Part shown: piece by piece, positions 34,118 through 43,039 of the stretch
Position numbering within the stretch: position 1 is the first letter of the stretch
How the letters are laid out: each line of letters opens with the position of its first letter
Origin: UBA1664 sp964531715
GTDB taxonomy: Bacteria; Pseudomonadota; Alphaproteobacteria; Micavibrionales; UBA1664
Direction of reading: 5' to 3'
Assembly: GCA_964531715.1 (NCBI GenBank)
Contig: CAZHEE010000001.1
Span: 186,001 to 250,000 of the forward strand
DNA: 64,000 nucleotides
The notes under the pieces: model-generated
What the model saw: the letters and a program-made list of their open reading frames with translations, nothing else
What the model was told of the DNA's origin: nothing
The model's database searches: none
Translations under genes and position numbers: made by a program

Positions 34118-35755
34118 ATGAATTCTAATGATATAAACTGGTGGCGTGGTGGCGCCATTTATCAAATCTATCCGCGAAGCTTCTACGACTCAAACGGCGA
34201 TGGTATTGGCGACTTGAAAGGCATTACCGAAAAGCTCGATTACGTTGCAAGCCTGGGTGTTGAGGCGATTTGGATTTCTCCGTTTTTTAAATCTCCCATG
34301 CTTGATTTCGGCTATGATGTCTCAGACTTTCGTCGCATTGACGAGATTTTCGGCACGATGGAAGATTTTGAGGAGCTGCTTGATCAAGCCCATGATCGCG
34401 GTCTAAAAATCATAATTGATCTTGTTTTAAGCCATACGTCCGATCAACATGAGTGGTTTCGCGAAAGCTGCAAAGGTAAAAACACAAACAAGTTTGATGA
34501 CTGGTATGTCTGGGCCGATCCAAAGCCTGATGGTTCTGCGCCCAATAATTGGCAATCGGTTTTTGGCGGGCCTGCATGGTCGTTTAACGCGAAGCGCGGG
34601 CAATATTACCTGCATAATTTCTTAAAAGAACAGCCCGATTTGAATTATCACAATCCAGATGTTCAGGAGGAAGCCCTGAACACGGCCAAATTCTGGCTTG
34701 ATAAAGGGGTGGATGGCTTCCGCCTTGATGTCGTGAACTTCTATTTTCATGATCAAGAGCTGCGCGATAATCCGCCGCGGCGTGCCGATGACGGTAACGG
34801 ATGCATCCAATATGAAGGTCTTTGGCCTTACACAATGCAACATCATGTCTATGACAAATCACGCCCTGAAAACACGGCGTTTTTGGAAAAAATCCGTTCA
34901 ATGACCGATGATTATGATGCCTTCCTTGTGGGTGAAATTGGCGATGACACACCCTTCGCGCTTGCCGCCGATTATACAAGCGGCGATGAAAGGCTTCACA
35001 CGGCTTACAGTACCGCGATGATGGCAGGGCAATCTGTCGGGGTAAAGGCTGATGATTTTATTGAACCTGTTACTCAAGAAAAGGAAGTCACAGGGAAAAG
35101 CTGGCCTTGCTGGGCTTTCAGTAATCATGACACAGTGCGCGTTGCCTCGCGGTGGGAAAAAAATAATCCGGATGAAGATCCGCAATTTGTAAAAATGCTG
35201 ATGGCCGTGCTTGCCTGCCTGCGCGGAACATTCTGTCTCTATCAAGGGGAAGAACTCGGCTTCAAGGAAGCACAGCTTAAATATGAAGACCTTGTTGACC
35301 CTTGGGGTATTGCGCTTTGGCCAGAATGGCAGGGGCGTGATGGTTGCCGCACACCTATGGCATGGAATGAATATATGCCCCATGCCGGCTTTACGCGAGA
35401 TGAAGCTCAACCATGGTTACCCGTATGTCGGAAACATTATCCGCTCGCGGTGCGACAGCAACAGCTTGATAAAAACTCTTCACTAAACTTCACGAAAGAT
35501 TTCCTGAAATGGCGAAAGGATCAACAGGTTTTAAAAACGGGTGATATAGAATTTCTGGAAACCTCGCAAAGTGTTCTGGCTTTCAAGCGATATGATGATA
35601 TTCATACTTATATTTGTCTTTTTAATCTGGCGAAAGGTGAGGAGCGAGTCGAGCTTAATACCAATTTAAAAGAAACGCTTTATTCGCTGGGTGCGGATGT
35701 GTCCTGCTCTTCCGTTTTCCTATCCTCGTTCGGGTTTGCGGTTGTCTCAGTTTGA
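34118..35755 (+). CDS. Alpha-glucosidase, GH13 family
   Basis: A 545-residue glycoside hydrolase of the oligo-1,6-glucosidase/alpha-glucosidase group. It begins WWRGGAIYQIYPRSFYDSNGDG. Catalytic residues: nucleophile D204 in GFRLDVVN, acid/base E273 in LVGEIGD, and transition-state D338 in FSNHDTVR. Acts on short alpha-glucosides in the cytoplasm; no signal peptide. AGGAAAA lies before the ATG. It is divergent from dnaG, and its last 76 nt overlap a gene on the other strand. Confidence 0.92.
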   Translation: MNSNDINWWRGGAIYQIYPRSFYDSNGDGIGDLKGITEKLDYVASLGVEAIWISPFFKSPMLDFGYDVSDFRRIDEIFGTMEDFEELLDQAHDRGLKIIIDLVLSHTSDQHEWFRESCKGKNTNKFDDWYVWADPKPDGSAPNNWQSVFGGPAWSFNAKRGQYYLHNFLKEQPDLNYHNPDVQEEALNTAKFWLDKGVDGFRLDVVNFYFHDQELRDNPPRRADDGNGCIQYEGLWPYTMQHHVYDKSRPENTAFLEKIRSMTDDYDAFLVGEIGDDTPFALAADYTSGDERLHTAYSTAMMAGQSVGVKADDFIEPVTQEKEVTGKSWPCWAFSNHDTVRVASRWEKNNPDEDPQFVKMLMAVLACLRGTFCLYQGEELGFKEAQLKYEDLVDPWGIALWPEWQGRDGCRTPMAWNEYMPHAGFTRDEAQPWLPVCRKHYPLAVRQQQLDKNSSLNFTKDFLKWRKDQQVLKTGDIEFLETSQSVLAFKRYDDIHTYICLFNLAKGEERVELNTNLKETLYSLGADVSCSSVFLSSFGFAVVSV

Positions 35756-36372
35756 GGCGAGGTATTTTTAGATGATTCGAGCAAAGCACAAATCGCAATC
35801 ATTTTCATGACAATTTGATTGAGCCTGCGCGGCTCGCTCAACGGATTGACCGTGCGGATTGCGATAAAGGCTTGCTCCCCATCCGCAACAAACGCCGTTT
35901 CAAAAGGCAGCTTCATCATATCGGCAATGGCTTGAACACGGTTTTTATTTGCCCGAAACCAGAGTGCAGGCTGCGTATCCTCAACCGTATAGGCGAGGGA
36001 CTTTTTCGGCCATAACGAATCATCGACCACGAATGTATCGTGCAAGCCAATCTCGGCAATAAAGTCGGAAAAGCCGGGCGATGTGACCGTACAAAAGACC
36101 GTGGGAGTCTCCTTCAAAAATATCTCAATCACAGTGCGCGTATTGCGTTGCCCTTGTTCATTTTGAACAATCTGCGGATAAAAATTGGCTTTATGGTCTT
36201 TAATAAAACCCGTCATTGTGGGTAAATCAGACAGCTTACCGCCATGATACTCCAGCCCCGTTTTCGAGGCGTAATATTTCCATGCCTTTTTCTGCTCGTA
36301 AATCGAGATATAGGACCAGATAAAAAATCCGGCAACGCATAGGACAAACAAAATCCATATAAACAACCACAT
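35680..36372 (-). CDS. Uncharacterised single-pass membrane protein
   Basis: A 230-residue protein with one N-terminal membrane helix (about 3-22) and a cytoplasmic or periplasmic body with YASKTGLEYHGGKL, ending in an acidic T/E/P-rich tail (about 200-230). No family recognised. Its 3' end runs 76 nt into the end of the alpha-glucosidase gene on the other strand, and that overlap encodes the low-complexity tail, so the stop may have been lost and re-gained further on. Confidence 0.7.
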   Translation of the reverse strand: MWLFIWILFVLCVAGFFIWSYISIYEQKKAWKYYASKTGLEYHGGKLSDLPTMTGFIKDHKANFYPQIVQNEQGQRNTRTVIEIFLKETPTVFCTVTSPGFSDFIAEIGLHDTFVVDDSLWPKKSLAYTVEDTQPALWFRANKNRVQAIADMMKLPFETAFVADGEQAFIAIRTVNPLSEPRRLNQIVMKMIAICALLESSKNTSPQTETTANPNEDRKTEEQDTSAPSE

Positions 36373-36532
36373 GGTTTAAGGATAGCAGAATTGCCTTTGC
36401 TGTCATTATGAATTTATTTGTCTGTTATTCTTGCTGTTAGAAAATCTTCCCATACACCTGTATGGTTTTATGCATCGTTATTACACCATAAGGCTTAGTT
36501 TGGTATTCTTTTGATTGAAAGGAATATCCACC

Positions 36533-37240
36533 ATGCGCCTGCTAATCGCCGATGACCATTTGCTGTTTAAAGAAGCATTGATCACATTTATCAATGCCAA
36601 GCGTCCTGACTGGTATATTGAGACGACCGCCAATATTGATGAAACCATGATTGTTATGAACGCGCATGATGCAAGCTTTTTCCATCTGGTTTTACTGGAT
36701 TTGCGCATGCCGGGTATGGATGATATGCGAGGTATCGAAGTTATTCGCGAAATGCGTAATGACCAGCCACTTGCCATTCTCACAGGTGTAGCCGAAGAAC
36801 ATCATGTCAAACGCGCGATGGAGATGGGGGTGATGGCGTATTTCCCGAAAACATTATCGGGAAAGGCACTTATCAAAGCGATTGAATATGTCGTGACAAG
36901 CAAACAACGCTTTATTCCAAAAGGTCAAAACGGTCTGGATATCCTGCCAGCTTATCAAGATGACCATAATTCTGAATTCAATTCAGAAATGACAGAGAGC
37001 AGTGATAATCTAAAACTGGATTTTCTCTCACACCTAACAAAACGAGAAATGCAGGTATTAAATCTTGTTGCCCAAGGGTTATCCAATAAAGATATTGCAG
37101 AAGAGTTATCGCTCAAGCCATCAACTATTAAAATTCATGTCGGGAATGCTTGCCGCAAACTCGGCGTAGAAAACAGGACTCAGGCCGCCATTTTATGCCA
37201 TCAACACGGGCTTCACTCCACCATTCGTGAGAGCCTTTAA
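36533..37240 (+). CDS. LuxR/NarL-family response regulator
   Basis: A 235-residue two-component regulator: receiver domain with acidic pocket D7-D8 and phospho-acceptor D56 (LVLLDLRMPGM), conserved T and K in ILTGVAEE and YFPKTLS, an S/E/D-rich linker (about 145-170), then a LuxR-type HTH (TKREMQVLNLVAQGLSNKD, then SLKPSTIKIHVGNACRKLGV). ATG 36533 is preferred to the TTG at 36515 because GAAAGGA lies 8 nt before it. No histidine kinase is adjacent, so the signal is unknown; the previous gene on the other strand is a membrane protein. Ends 31 nt before the cca start. Confidence 0.9.
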   Translation: MRLLIADDHLLFKEALITFINAKRPDWYIETTANIDETMIVMNAHDASFFHLVLLDLRMPGMDDMRGIEVIREMRNDQPLAILTGVAEEHHVKRAMEMGVMAYFPKTLSGKALIKAIEYVVTSKQRFIPKGQNGLDILPAYQDDHNSEFNSEMTESSDNLKLDFLSHLTKREMQVLNLVAQGLSNKDIAEELSLKPSTIKIHVGNACRKLGVENRTQAAILCHQHGLHSTIRESL

Positions 37241-37271
37241 CAATTCATCTATAGCATTTATACTAGTCTCC

Positions 37272-38438
37272 ATGGAAAACATGGTGCCTGCTTATAAGAT
37301 TGACCCACCCGAGTGGATGCGTTCGCCAACTTTGGGACGTTTAATGAATACTTTAAATAAAGATGATTATAACGCACGATTGGTCGGCGGATGCATCCGA
37401 AACTTTTTTTATAAAAAACCTGTCCAAGATATTGATATTGCATGTAAATTATCGCCCAAAAATGTTATTAATATTTGCCAGGTCGAAGGCATAAAAACCA
37501 TTCCGACAGGCCTTAAACACGGCACGGTGAAGGCTCACCTCAATGGACAAAACTTTGAAATCACCACCTTAAGGCAAGATATTGAAACAGACGGACGCCA
37601 TGCCGAAGTAAAGCCGACAAGCTCTTGGCTAGAAGATGCCAAGCGTCGCGATTTTACCATGAACGCCCTTTATGCCGATTTGGACGGCAGTATTTATGAC
37701 CCTTTGGGCATTGCGCTTGATGATATTCATGCGCAAAAAATCCGTTTTATCGGCGATGCAGAAATCCGCATTCAGGAAGATTATTTACGTATCCTACGCT
37801 ATTTTCGGTTCTACGCTGATTTTCATGAAGGCGAGGCCGATAGGGAATCATTCGAGGCCTGCACGAATCTTAAAGGTGGTTTAATAAAGCTGTCCGATGA
37901 ACGAATCGCGGATGAAATTTTGAAAATACTTTCAAGCAATCACGCGGCGCGCGCTTTGAATTTAATGGCTCAAGCTGACATTTTAGGCGTGACGGAGAAT
38001 GTTGCCGAGCAGGTTGGAGTGCTTATACAGCTTCAAACACAATTGGATGCAAAAAATATTTATTCCCGCCTATATCTTTCAAAAATTAATTTAAAATACT
38101 TTAAAAACAATAAAATAATTATCTTTATTCATAAGATAGATGAAATTAAAAATGATTGGCAAAGTCATGTAAAAAAGCTGCTTTATTTCTATGGCAGAGA
38201 TATCGCTGTTCAAGCTCTTCTTATTTTAAAATCTGAGGCGCGTGATATTTCGGATATGCATATTATGCAGGCTGTATCCTCCCCTCTTCCTGTCTTTCCA
38301 GTGACAGCAACTGACCTTATGACTGAAAAAAGTTATAGCCAAGGGCCCGAACTTGGCAAAGCATTAACAGACCTGGAAAGCAAATGGATAGAGTCAGATT
38401 TTATGCTCAACTATCAGGATTTGATGGATATTCTGTAA
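37272..38438 (+). CDS. cca: CCA-adding tRNA nucleotidyltransferase family protein
   Basis: A 388-residue class II nucleotidyltransferase. LVGGCIRNFF and VQDIDIACKL give the G-rich loop and the DxD catalytic pair, RRDFTMNALYADLDG and IYDPLGIALDDI follow, and RIQEDYLRILRYFRFYADF is the tRNA-nucleotidyltransferase signature. Adds or repairs the CCA end of tRNAs; a poly(A) polymerase role is less likely. ATG 37272 is chosen over GTG 37227 because the latter would overlap the regulator gene and has no ribosome site; the start is uncertain. The C-terminal half is A+T-richer than the N-terminal half. Confidence 0.85.
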   Translation: MENMVPAYKIDPPEWMRSPTLGRLMNTLNKDDYNARLVGGCIRNFFYKKPVQDIDIACKLSPKNVINICQVEGIKTIPTGLKHGTVKAHLNGQNFEITTLRQDIETDGRHAEVKPTSSWLEDAKRRDFTMNALYADLDGSIYDPLGIALDDIHAQKIRFIGDAEIRIQEDYLRILRYFRFYADFHEGEADRESFEACTNLKGGLIKLSDERIADEILKILSSNHAARALNLMAQADILGVTENVAEQVGVLIQLQTQLDAKNIYSRLYLSKINLKYFKNNKIIIFIHKIDEIKNDWQSHVKKLLYFYGRDIAVQALLILKSEARDISDMHIMQAVSSPLPVFPVTATDLMTEKSYSQGPELGKALTDLESKWIESDFMLNYQDLMDIL

Positions 38439-38448
38439 CTTTAACCTC

Positions 38449-38541
38449 CGTCATTACACGTTTTGACTGAAAGGAAAATACGTGTAATCCAGTATCCCAT
38501 TTTTGGATTGCACGTATTCATAGATGAAACGCGCAATGACG
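38449..38541. repeat. Double-hairpin CGTCATT element, copy 3
   Basis: CGTCATTACACG...ACGTGTAATCCA then TGGATTGCACGT...GCGCAATGACG, lying 10 nt after cca and 28 nt before the convergent end of hemF. It may end transcription in both directions. Confidence 0.85.
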
Positions 38542-38569
38542 TATTATTATAATTTTATTCAGTAAAAAC

Positions 38570-39478
38570 TTAATCCCATTTCGCGACAGGCGGGAGAGAC
38601 ATGAGGATTGCCTCAACATTCCCGCCCGTTTGTAAACCAAACACAGTCCCACGATCATAGACAAGATTAAATTCAACATAGCGTCCACGCTTGCGGAGTT
38701 GAGCTTCACGCTCTTCCTCTGTCCATGGCGTATGCATGGATTGGCGCACGAGGTTGCAATAGCTGTCACGGAAGGTTTCCCCGACATCTTTTGTAAATGA
38801 AAAATCGGCGTCCCAATCGCCGCTATCCAGATAATCATAGAATATACCGCCAATGCCGCGGGCTTCATTGCGGTGTTTAATGAAGAAATACTCATCCGCC
38901 CAATCCTTGAATTTCGGGTAATATTCAGGGTCATGACGGTCGCAACATGATTTAAATTGCTCATGAAAATAAGCCGTATCGGCATCAACCTCAAAAATAG
39001 GGTTCAGGTCGCCGCCACCGCCGAACCAGCTTTGCCCCGTAACAATCATGCGCGTATTCATATGTGCGGGCGGTACGTGAGGGTTACGATGATGGGCGAC
39101 CAGCGAAAGCCCGGAAGCCCAGAACGCACCGCCATTTTCTGATGCCCCAGGTATTTTTGCCGCAAACTCATCCGTGAATGTGCCATGAACGGTTGAGATA
39201 TTCACCCCGACCTTCTCAAATACGCGGCCTTTCATGACGGACATTTCGCCGCCGCCACCATCGGAGTTATCCTCGGTTGCGCGATTCCATTGTTTGCGCG
39301 TAAATTGCCCCGCCGGTATATCGGAAAATACGCCTTCGCCATAGGCATCCTCTATCGCTTCAAATTCGGCGCAAATGGAGCCGCGCAATTCTTTAAACCA
39401 AGCCGAGGCTTTTTCTTTTTGCGCCTCCGTTATGGCGCATTGGTTATGGATATCGTCTTTTTCAACTATTTTTAACAT
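38570..39478 (-). CDS. hemF: Oxygen-dependent coproporphyrinogen III oxidase
   Basis: A 302-residue HemF, which decarboxylates coproporphyrinogen III to protoporphyrinogen IX using O2. Signature segments SLVAHHRNPHVPPAHMNTR and WFGGGGDLNP (twice-conserved HxH metal/substrate region) and EFNLVYDRGTVFGLQTGG are complete. It points to an aerobic or microaerobic life. Gap to trmL is 50 nt on the same strand, so the two may be co-transcribed. Confidence 0.97.
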   Translation of the reverse strand: MLKIVEKDDIHNQCAITEAQKEKASAWFKELRGSICAEFEAIEDAYGEGVFSDIPAGQFTRKQWNRATEDNSDGGGGEMSVMKGRVFEKVGVNISTVHGTFTDEFAAKIPGASENGGAFWASGLSLVAHHRNPHVPPAHMNTRMIVTGQSWFGGGGDLNPIFEVDADTAYFHEQFKSCCDRHDPEYYPKFKDWADEYFFIKHRNEARGIGGIFYDYLDSGDWDADFSFTKDVGETFRDSYCNLVRQSMHTPWTEEEREAQLRKRGRYVEFNLVYDRGTVFGLQTGGNVEAILMSLPPVAKWD

Positions 39479-39528
39479 GGTTGTAGCTTAATAAAGAGCA
39501 ATGCCTTTGAATAGTGGTTTTTGGATAA

Positions 39529-39987
39529 TTATTCAGGAAATCTAACCTGCCGCAACACCTCGCCCATGATCATGCTTGATGCGTTGATAACATTCATGGA
39601 TCGCGCCTGCCCCTGCATCGGGATGAGAACGCGACCATCGGCGGCGGCGTGAACCTCATCAGGCACGCCTGCGCTTTCCCGCCCAGCAAGTAAAGTATCG
39701 CCTTGTTTGTACTCAAATTCTGTATAGGGAATGGATGCCTTTGTTGTCATGAGGATAATGCGCCCTTGAAATTGCTCTTGAAACATGTCCCATGAGGTAA
39801 AACGCTCATAATCAACCTGATCGATATAATCCATGCCCGAGCGTCGGAACTCCTGCCTCTTCCAGATAAAGCCGAACGGCTCGATAAGGTTTAACTTGAT
39901 CCCAAGGCAAGCACACACCCGCATTGCCGCGCCGACATTCTGAGGCATATCAGGTTGATAAAGGGTCAGTGAAATATTATTGCTCAT
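39529..39987 (-). CDS. trmL: tRNA (cytidine(34)-2'-O)-methyltransferase TrmL
   Basis: A 152-residue SPOUT methyltransferase that methylates the wobble ribose of certain leucine tRNAs. It begins SLTLYQPDMPQNVGAAMR, and the knot region carries GRESAGVPDE and IPMQGQARSMNVINASSM, as in TrmL/YibK. Full length. Confidence 0.94.
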   Translation of the reverse strand: MSNNISLTLYQPDMPQNVGAAMRVCACLGIKLNLIEPFGFIWKRQEFRRSGMDYIDQVDYERFTSWDMFQEQFQGRIILMTTKASIPYTEFEYKQGDTLLAGRESAGVPDEVHAAADGRVLIPMQGQARSMNVINASSMIMGEVLRQVRFPE

Positions 39988-40061
39988 AACTTGTAAAATT
40001 TTTACTACAGAGATAGGAAAATTAAAACAAAGATTATTTATGCGCTAAATTTAAAATACAT

Positions 40062-40089
40062 TGTAATCTCGACTGCGCTCGGGATGACA
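40062..40089. repeat. CTCGACTGCGCTCGGGATGACA repeat fragment
   Basis: A short copy of the ATCTCGACTGCGCTCGGGAT type of repeat that also occurs at 9010-9090. The 219-nt gap 39988-40206 has nothing else but the petA leader. Confidence 0.65.
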
Positions 40090-40206
40090 AAGCAATCTAA
40101 AATACTGCCTTCAGTGGATAAGTTTGCATTTCCACCATTTACAAAATTTGTGAAAGGCTCAATACTATAGCCATCGAAATTTAACAGGTGAGATAACTGT
40201 AATCTG

Positions 40207-40755
40207 ATGGCAAAAAAGACTGACAAGCAAGAACCCGAACAATCAAAACGAGATTTCCTTTATTTAACGGCGGCGGCAACGGGCGCGGTCGGCGCGGCCT
40301 CTCTCGGCTGGGCCTTTATTGATACCATGAATCCTGCTGCCGATACGCTGGCTTTGGCCTCGACAGAGGTGAATATCGCCCCGATTGAGGAAGGGCAGGC
40401 CATTACCGTTATGTGGCGTGGGAAGCCTGTCTTCATTCGCCGCCGCACCGAGGCAGAGATTGAGGAAGCACGCGCGGTTGAGCTGGAACAGCTCCGCGAT
40501 CCTGCCACTGACCGCTCCCGTGTGAAGGATGATCATCCTGAATGGCTGGTCGTTGTCGGAATTTGTACGCATCTCGGCTGTGTGCCATTGGGGCAAAAAT
40601 CGGCAGAGGTGAAAGGCGAGTATGGGGGGTGGTTTTGCCCTTGTCATGGCTCCCACTATGATACATCGGGAAGGATACGCAAAGGCCCTGCGCCGACGAA
40701 CCTGCCTGTCCCCGACTATGAATTTATCAGCGAAAATGTAATCAGAATTGGATAG
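40207..40755 (+). CDS. petA: Ubiquinol-cytochrome c reductase Rieske subunit
   Basis: A 182-residue Rieske protein. A membrane anchor (about 17-37) follows SKRDFLYLTAAATGAVG, a Tat-like signal with KR in place of RR. The 2Fe-2S ligands are C120, H122 (CTHLGC) and C144, H147 (FCPCHGSH), and the flanking C125 and C146 form the usual disulfide. It takes electrons from ubiquinol and passes them to cytochrome c1. Followed 16 nt later by the fused cytochrome gene. Confidence 0.96.
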   Translation: MAKKTDKQEPEQSKRDFLYLTAAATGAVGAASLGWAFIDTMNPAADTLALASTEVNIAPIEEGQAITVMWRGKPVFIRRRTEAEIEEARAVELEQLRDPATDRSRVKDDHPEWLVVVGICTHLGCVPLGQKSAEVKGEYGGWFCPCHGSHYDTSGRIRKGPAPTNLPVPDYEFISENVIRIG

Positions 40756-40771
40756 ATAAGAGCGATTAATT

Positions 40772-42961
40772 ATGGCGAATAAAGACAGACAACCTTTTGA
40801 TAATGCGGCGATAGAATGGGTGGATAGCCGCCTGCCGATTTTCACACTTCTGCATAAAGAATACGGCGTCTTCCCGACACCGCGAAATTTCAATTATTTC
40901 TGGAACTTCGGCGCGCTCGCTATGGTGTTTTTAAGCCTGATGATTATTACGGGTATCCTGCTTGCCATGAATTATGCCGCCAATGCGGATATCGCTTTCG
41001 ATTCGGTTGAGCGGATTATGAGGGATGTGAATTACGGATGGCTCCTCCGCTACCTGCATATGAATGGGGCGCATTTCTTCTTTGCCGTGGTCTATATTCA
41101 TATTTTCAGGGCGATGTATTACGGGTCTTACAAGCAACCGCGGGAGCTTTTGTTTCTGCTTGGTGTTTTAATTTTTGTGTTGATGATGGCGACCGCCTTC
41201 ATGGGTTACACATTGCCGTGGTCACAAATGTCAGGGTGGGGCGCGACGGTAATTACCTCACTGTTTTCCGCCGTTCCTTTTGTCGGGGAATCCCTTGTTC
41301 AGTTGCTTTGGGGTGGGTTTAGCGTTGATAACCCGACCCTAAACCGCTTCTATGCCCTTCATTACCTCTTTCCGTTTTTAATTGTCGGGGTTGTTTTCCT
41401 TCATATCTGGGCGTTGCATGTCACGGGGTCGAACAATCCGCTTGGGATTGAACCGCAATCGGATAAGGATACACTTCCCTTCCACCCTTATTATACGATG
41501 AAGGATTTATTCGGAATTTCGGTTGTTCTCATCCTGTTTGTTTTGATCGTGTTTTTCGCGCCGAATGCGCTTGGCCATGCCGACCATTATATCCCGTTTG
41601 ACCCGTTGGTCACGCCACCGCATATTGTGCCTGAATGGTATTTCCTGATGTTCTATGCGATTTTGAGGGCGATTACATTTGATTTTAATGTCTATGTTTT
41701 TTCAGGTTTTGTCCTGATGGCACTCGCCCTTGTACCGATTTATACAAAACGTGATAAGGCCTTAAACTGGCTTCCGATATTGGCTCTCAGCGGGGCAGGT
41801 GGTATCCTCTTCCTGCTCGGTTTTCTGGCTCAGGAAGCGGGCGGCAGTGTTATTAGCCTGCCTTTCACAGAGTTCACATTTTTAAGTGCCAAGCTGGGCG
41901 GTGTTTTAGCCATGTTCGGTGCGATTGTCGCACTGGCACTCATGCCCTGGCTCGACTGGCATCCTGTACGTTCGGCAAGGTTCAGACCGTTTTACAAAAT
42001 ATTCCTGATAATTTTTGTCTTGAATGCCTTTGTTTTGGGCTATGTCGGGGCGATGGTTGCTGAACAACCTTATGTGATTATCTCGCAGCTCGCGACCGGG
42101 TATTATTTCGCGTTTTTCTTTGTCATCGTGCCGGTATTGTCCCGTTTGGAAAAGGCAAAGCCTCTGCCGAAATCTATTTATGAAGCCGTGGTCAAAAAAG
42201 CCGCTATTGTCTTGATGGTCGGAACATTAGCGATGGTTTGCTTTAGCCATTCAGCCCTCGCCGCCAAGGATGCACCGACGCCGCCTGAGACTGAATGGAG
42301 CTTTGACGGCATGTTCGGCACCTATGACAAGGCCGCAATGCAACGCGGCTTTCAGGTTTATCGCGAAGTCTGCGCCGCCTGCCACGGGATTGAGCGTGTG
42401 GCCTATAGGAACTTAATGGATTTAGGCTATAGCGAGGCTCAGGTTAAAGCCATTGCCGCCGAAGCGATGGTTACGGACGGGCCGAATGATGAGGGCGAGA
42501 TGTTTCAACGCCCTGCCACACCGGCCGATAGAATATATGGCCCCTACCCGAATGATCAAGCCGCGCGATACGCCAATAACGGTGTTTTACCGCCCGACAT
42601 GTCCCTTATTGTCAAGGCGCGGAAATATGGTGCGGATTACATCAATGCGCTTTTAACAGGCTATAAAGAACCGCCCGAGGGTGTCACGCTTTCAACGGGT
42701 ATGTATTATAACAAATATTATGCCGGGAATTTAATTGCCATGCCGCAACCTTTTATGGACGGGCAGGTTACTTATGCAGATGGGACGGAATCCACGGTTG
42801 AGCAAATGTCCTATGATGTTACAACCTTCCTCGCCTGGGCGTCCGAGCCGACACAGGATGACCGTAAACGAATGGGATGGAAAGTCCTCAACTTTATGGT
42901 GTTTTTCTCCTTCCTGCTGTATCTGGTGAAGAAAAAAATTTGGAGAGATGTGAAAGAATAG
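40772..42961 (+). CDS. petBC: Fused cytochrome b/c1 precursor
   Basis: A 729-residue precursor for both cytochrome b and cytochrome c1 of the bc1 complex, like FbcH of Bradyrhizobium. Residues 1 to about 460 are cytochrome b with RYLHMNGAHFFFAVVYIH and LFPFLIVGVVFLHIWALH (four haem-b His) and PEWYFLMFYAILR (Qo site). A signal-like segment ends SALAA-K499, where cleavage would free cytochrome c1. The c1 part has CAACH at 534-538 for covalent haem, a GNLIAMPQPF methionine ligand and one C-terminal anchor (about 703-720). Confidence 0.96.
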   Translation: MANKDRQPFDNAAIEWVDSRLPIFTLLHKEYGVFPTPRNFNYFWNFGALAMVFLSLMIITGILLAMNYAANADIAFDSVERIMRDVNYGWLLRYLHMNGAHFFFAVVYIHIFRAMYYGSYKQPRELLFLLGVLIFVLMMATAFMGYTLPWSQMSGWGATVITSLFSAVPFVGESLVQLLWGGFSVDNPTLNRFYALHYLFPFLIVGVVFLHIWALHVTGSNNPLGIEPQSDKDTLPFHPYYTMKDLFGISVVLILFVLIVFFAPNALGHADHYIPFDPLVTPPHIVPEWYFLMFYAILRAITFDFNVYVFSGFVLMALALVPIYTKRDKALNWLPILALSGAGGILFLLGFLAQEAGGSVISLPFTEFTFLSAKLGGVLAMFGAIVALALMPWLDWHPVRSARFRPFYKIFLIIFVLNAFVLGYVGAMVAEQPYVIISQLATGYYFAFFFVIVPVLSRLEKAKPLPKSIYEAVVKKAAIVLMVGTLAMVCFSHSALAAKDAPTPPETEWSFDGMFGTYDKAAMQRGFQVYREVCAACHGIERVAYRNLMDLGYSEAQVKAIAAEAMVTDGPNDEGEMFQRPATPADRIYGPYPNDQAARYANNGVLPPDMSLIVKARKYGADYINALLTGYKEPPEGVTLSTGMYYNKYYAGNLIAMPQPFMDGQVTYADGTESTVEQMSYDVTTFLAWASEPTQDDRKRMGWKVLNFMVFFSFLLYLVKKKIWRDVKE

Positions 42962-42979
42962 AGTGTTAGTATATTAGAG

Positions 42980-43006
42980 AAGCCCCTATTATTCAGGGCT
43001 TTTTTT
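42980..43006 (+). terminator. Rho-independent terminator after petBC
   Basis: AAGCCC/GGGCTT stem (42980-42985 with 42996-43001) around a 10-nt loop, followed by a run of T to 43006. Ends the petA-petBC transcript before lepA. Confidence 0.85.
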
Positions 43007-43039
43007 ATTATAGATAAAGCCTGCAAGCCGTGCTAAATA

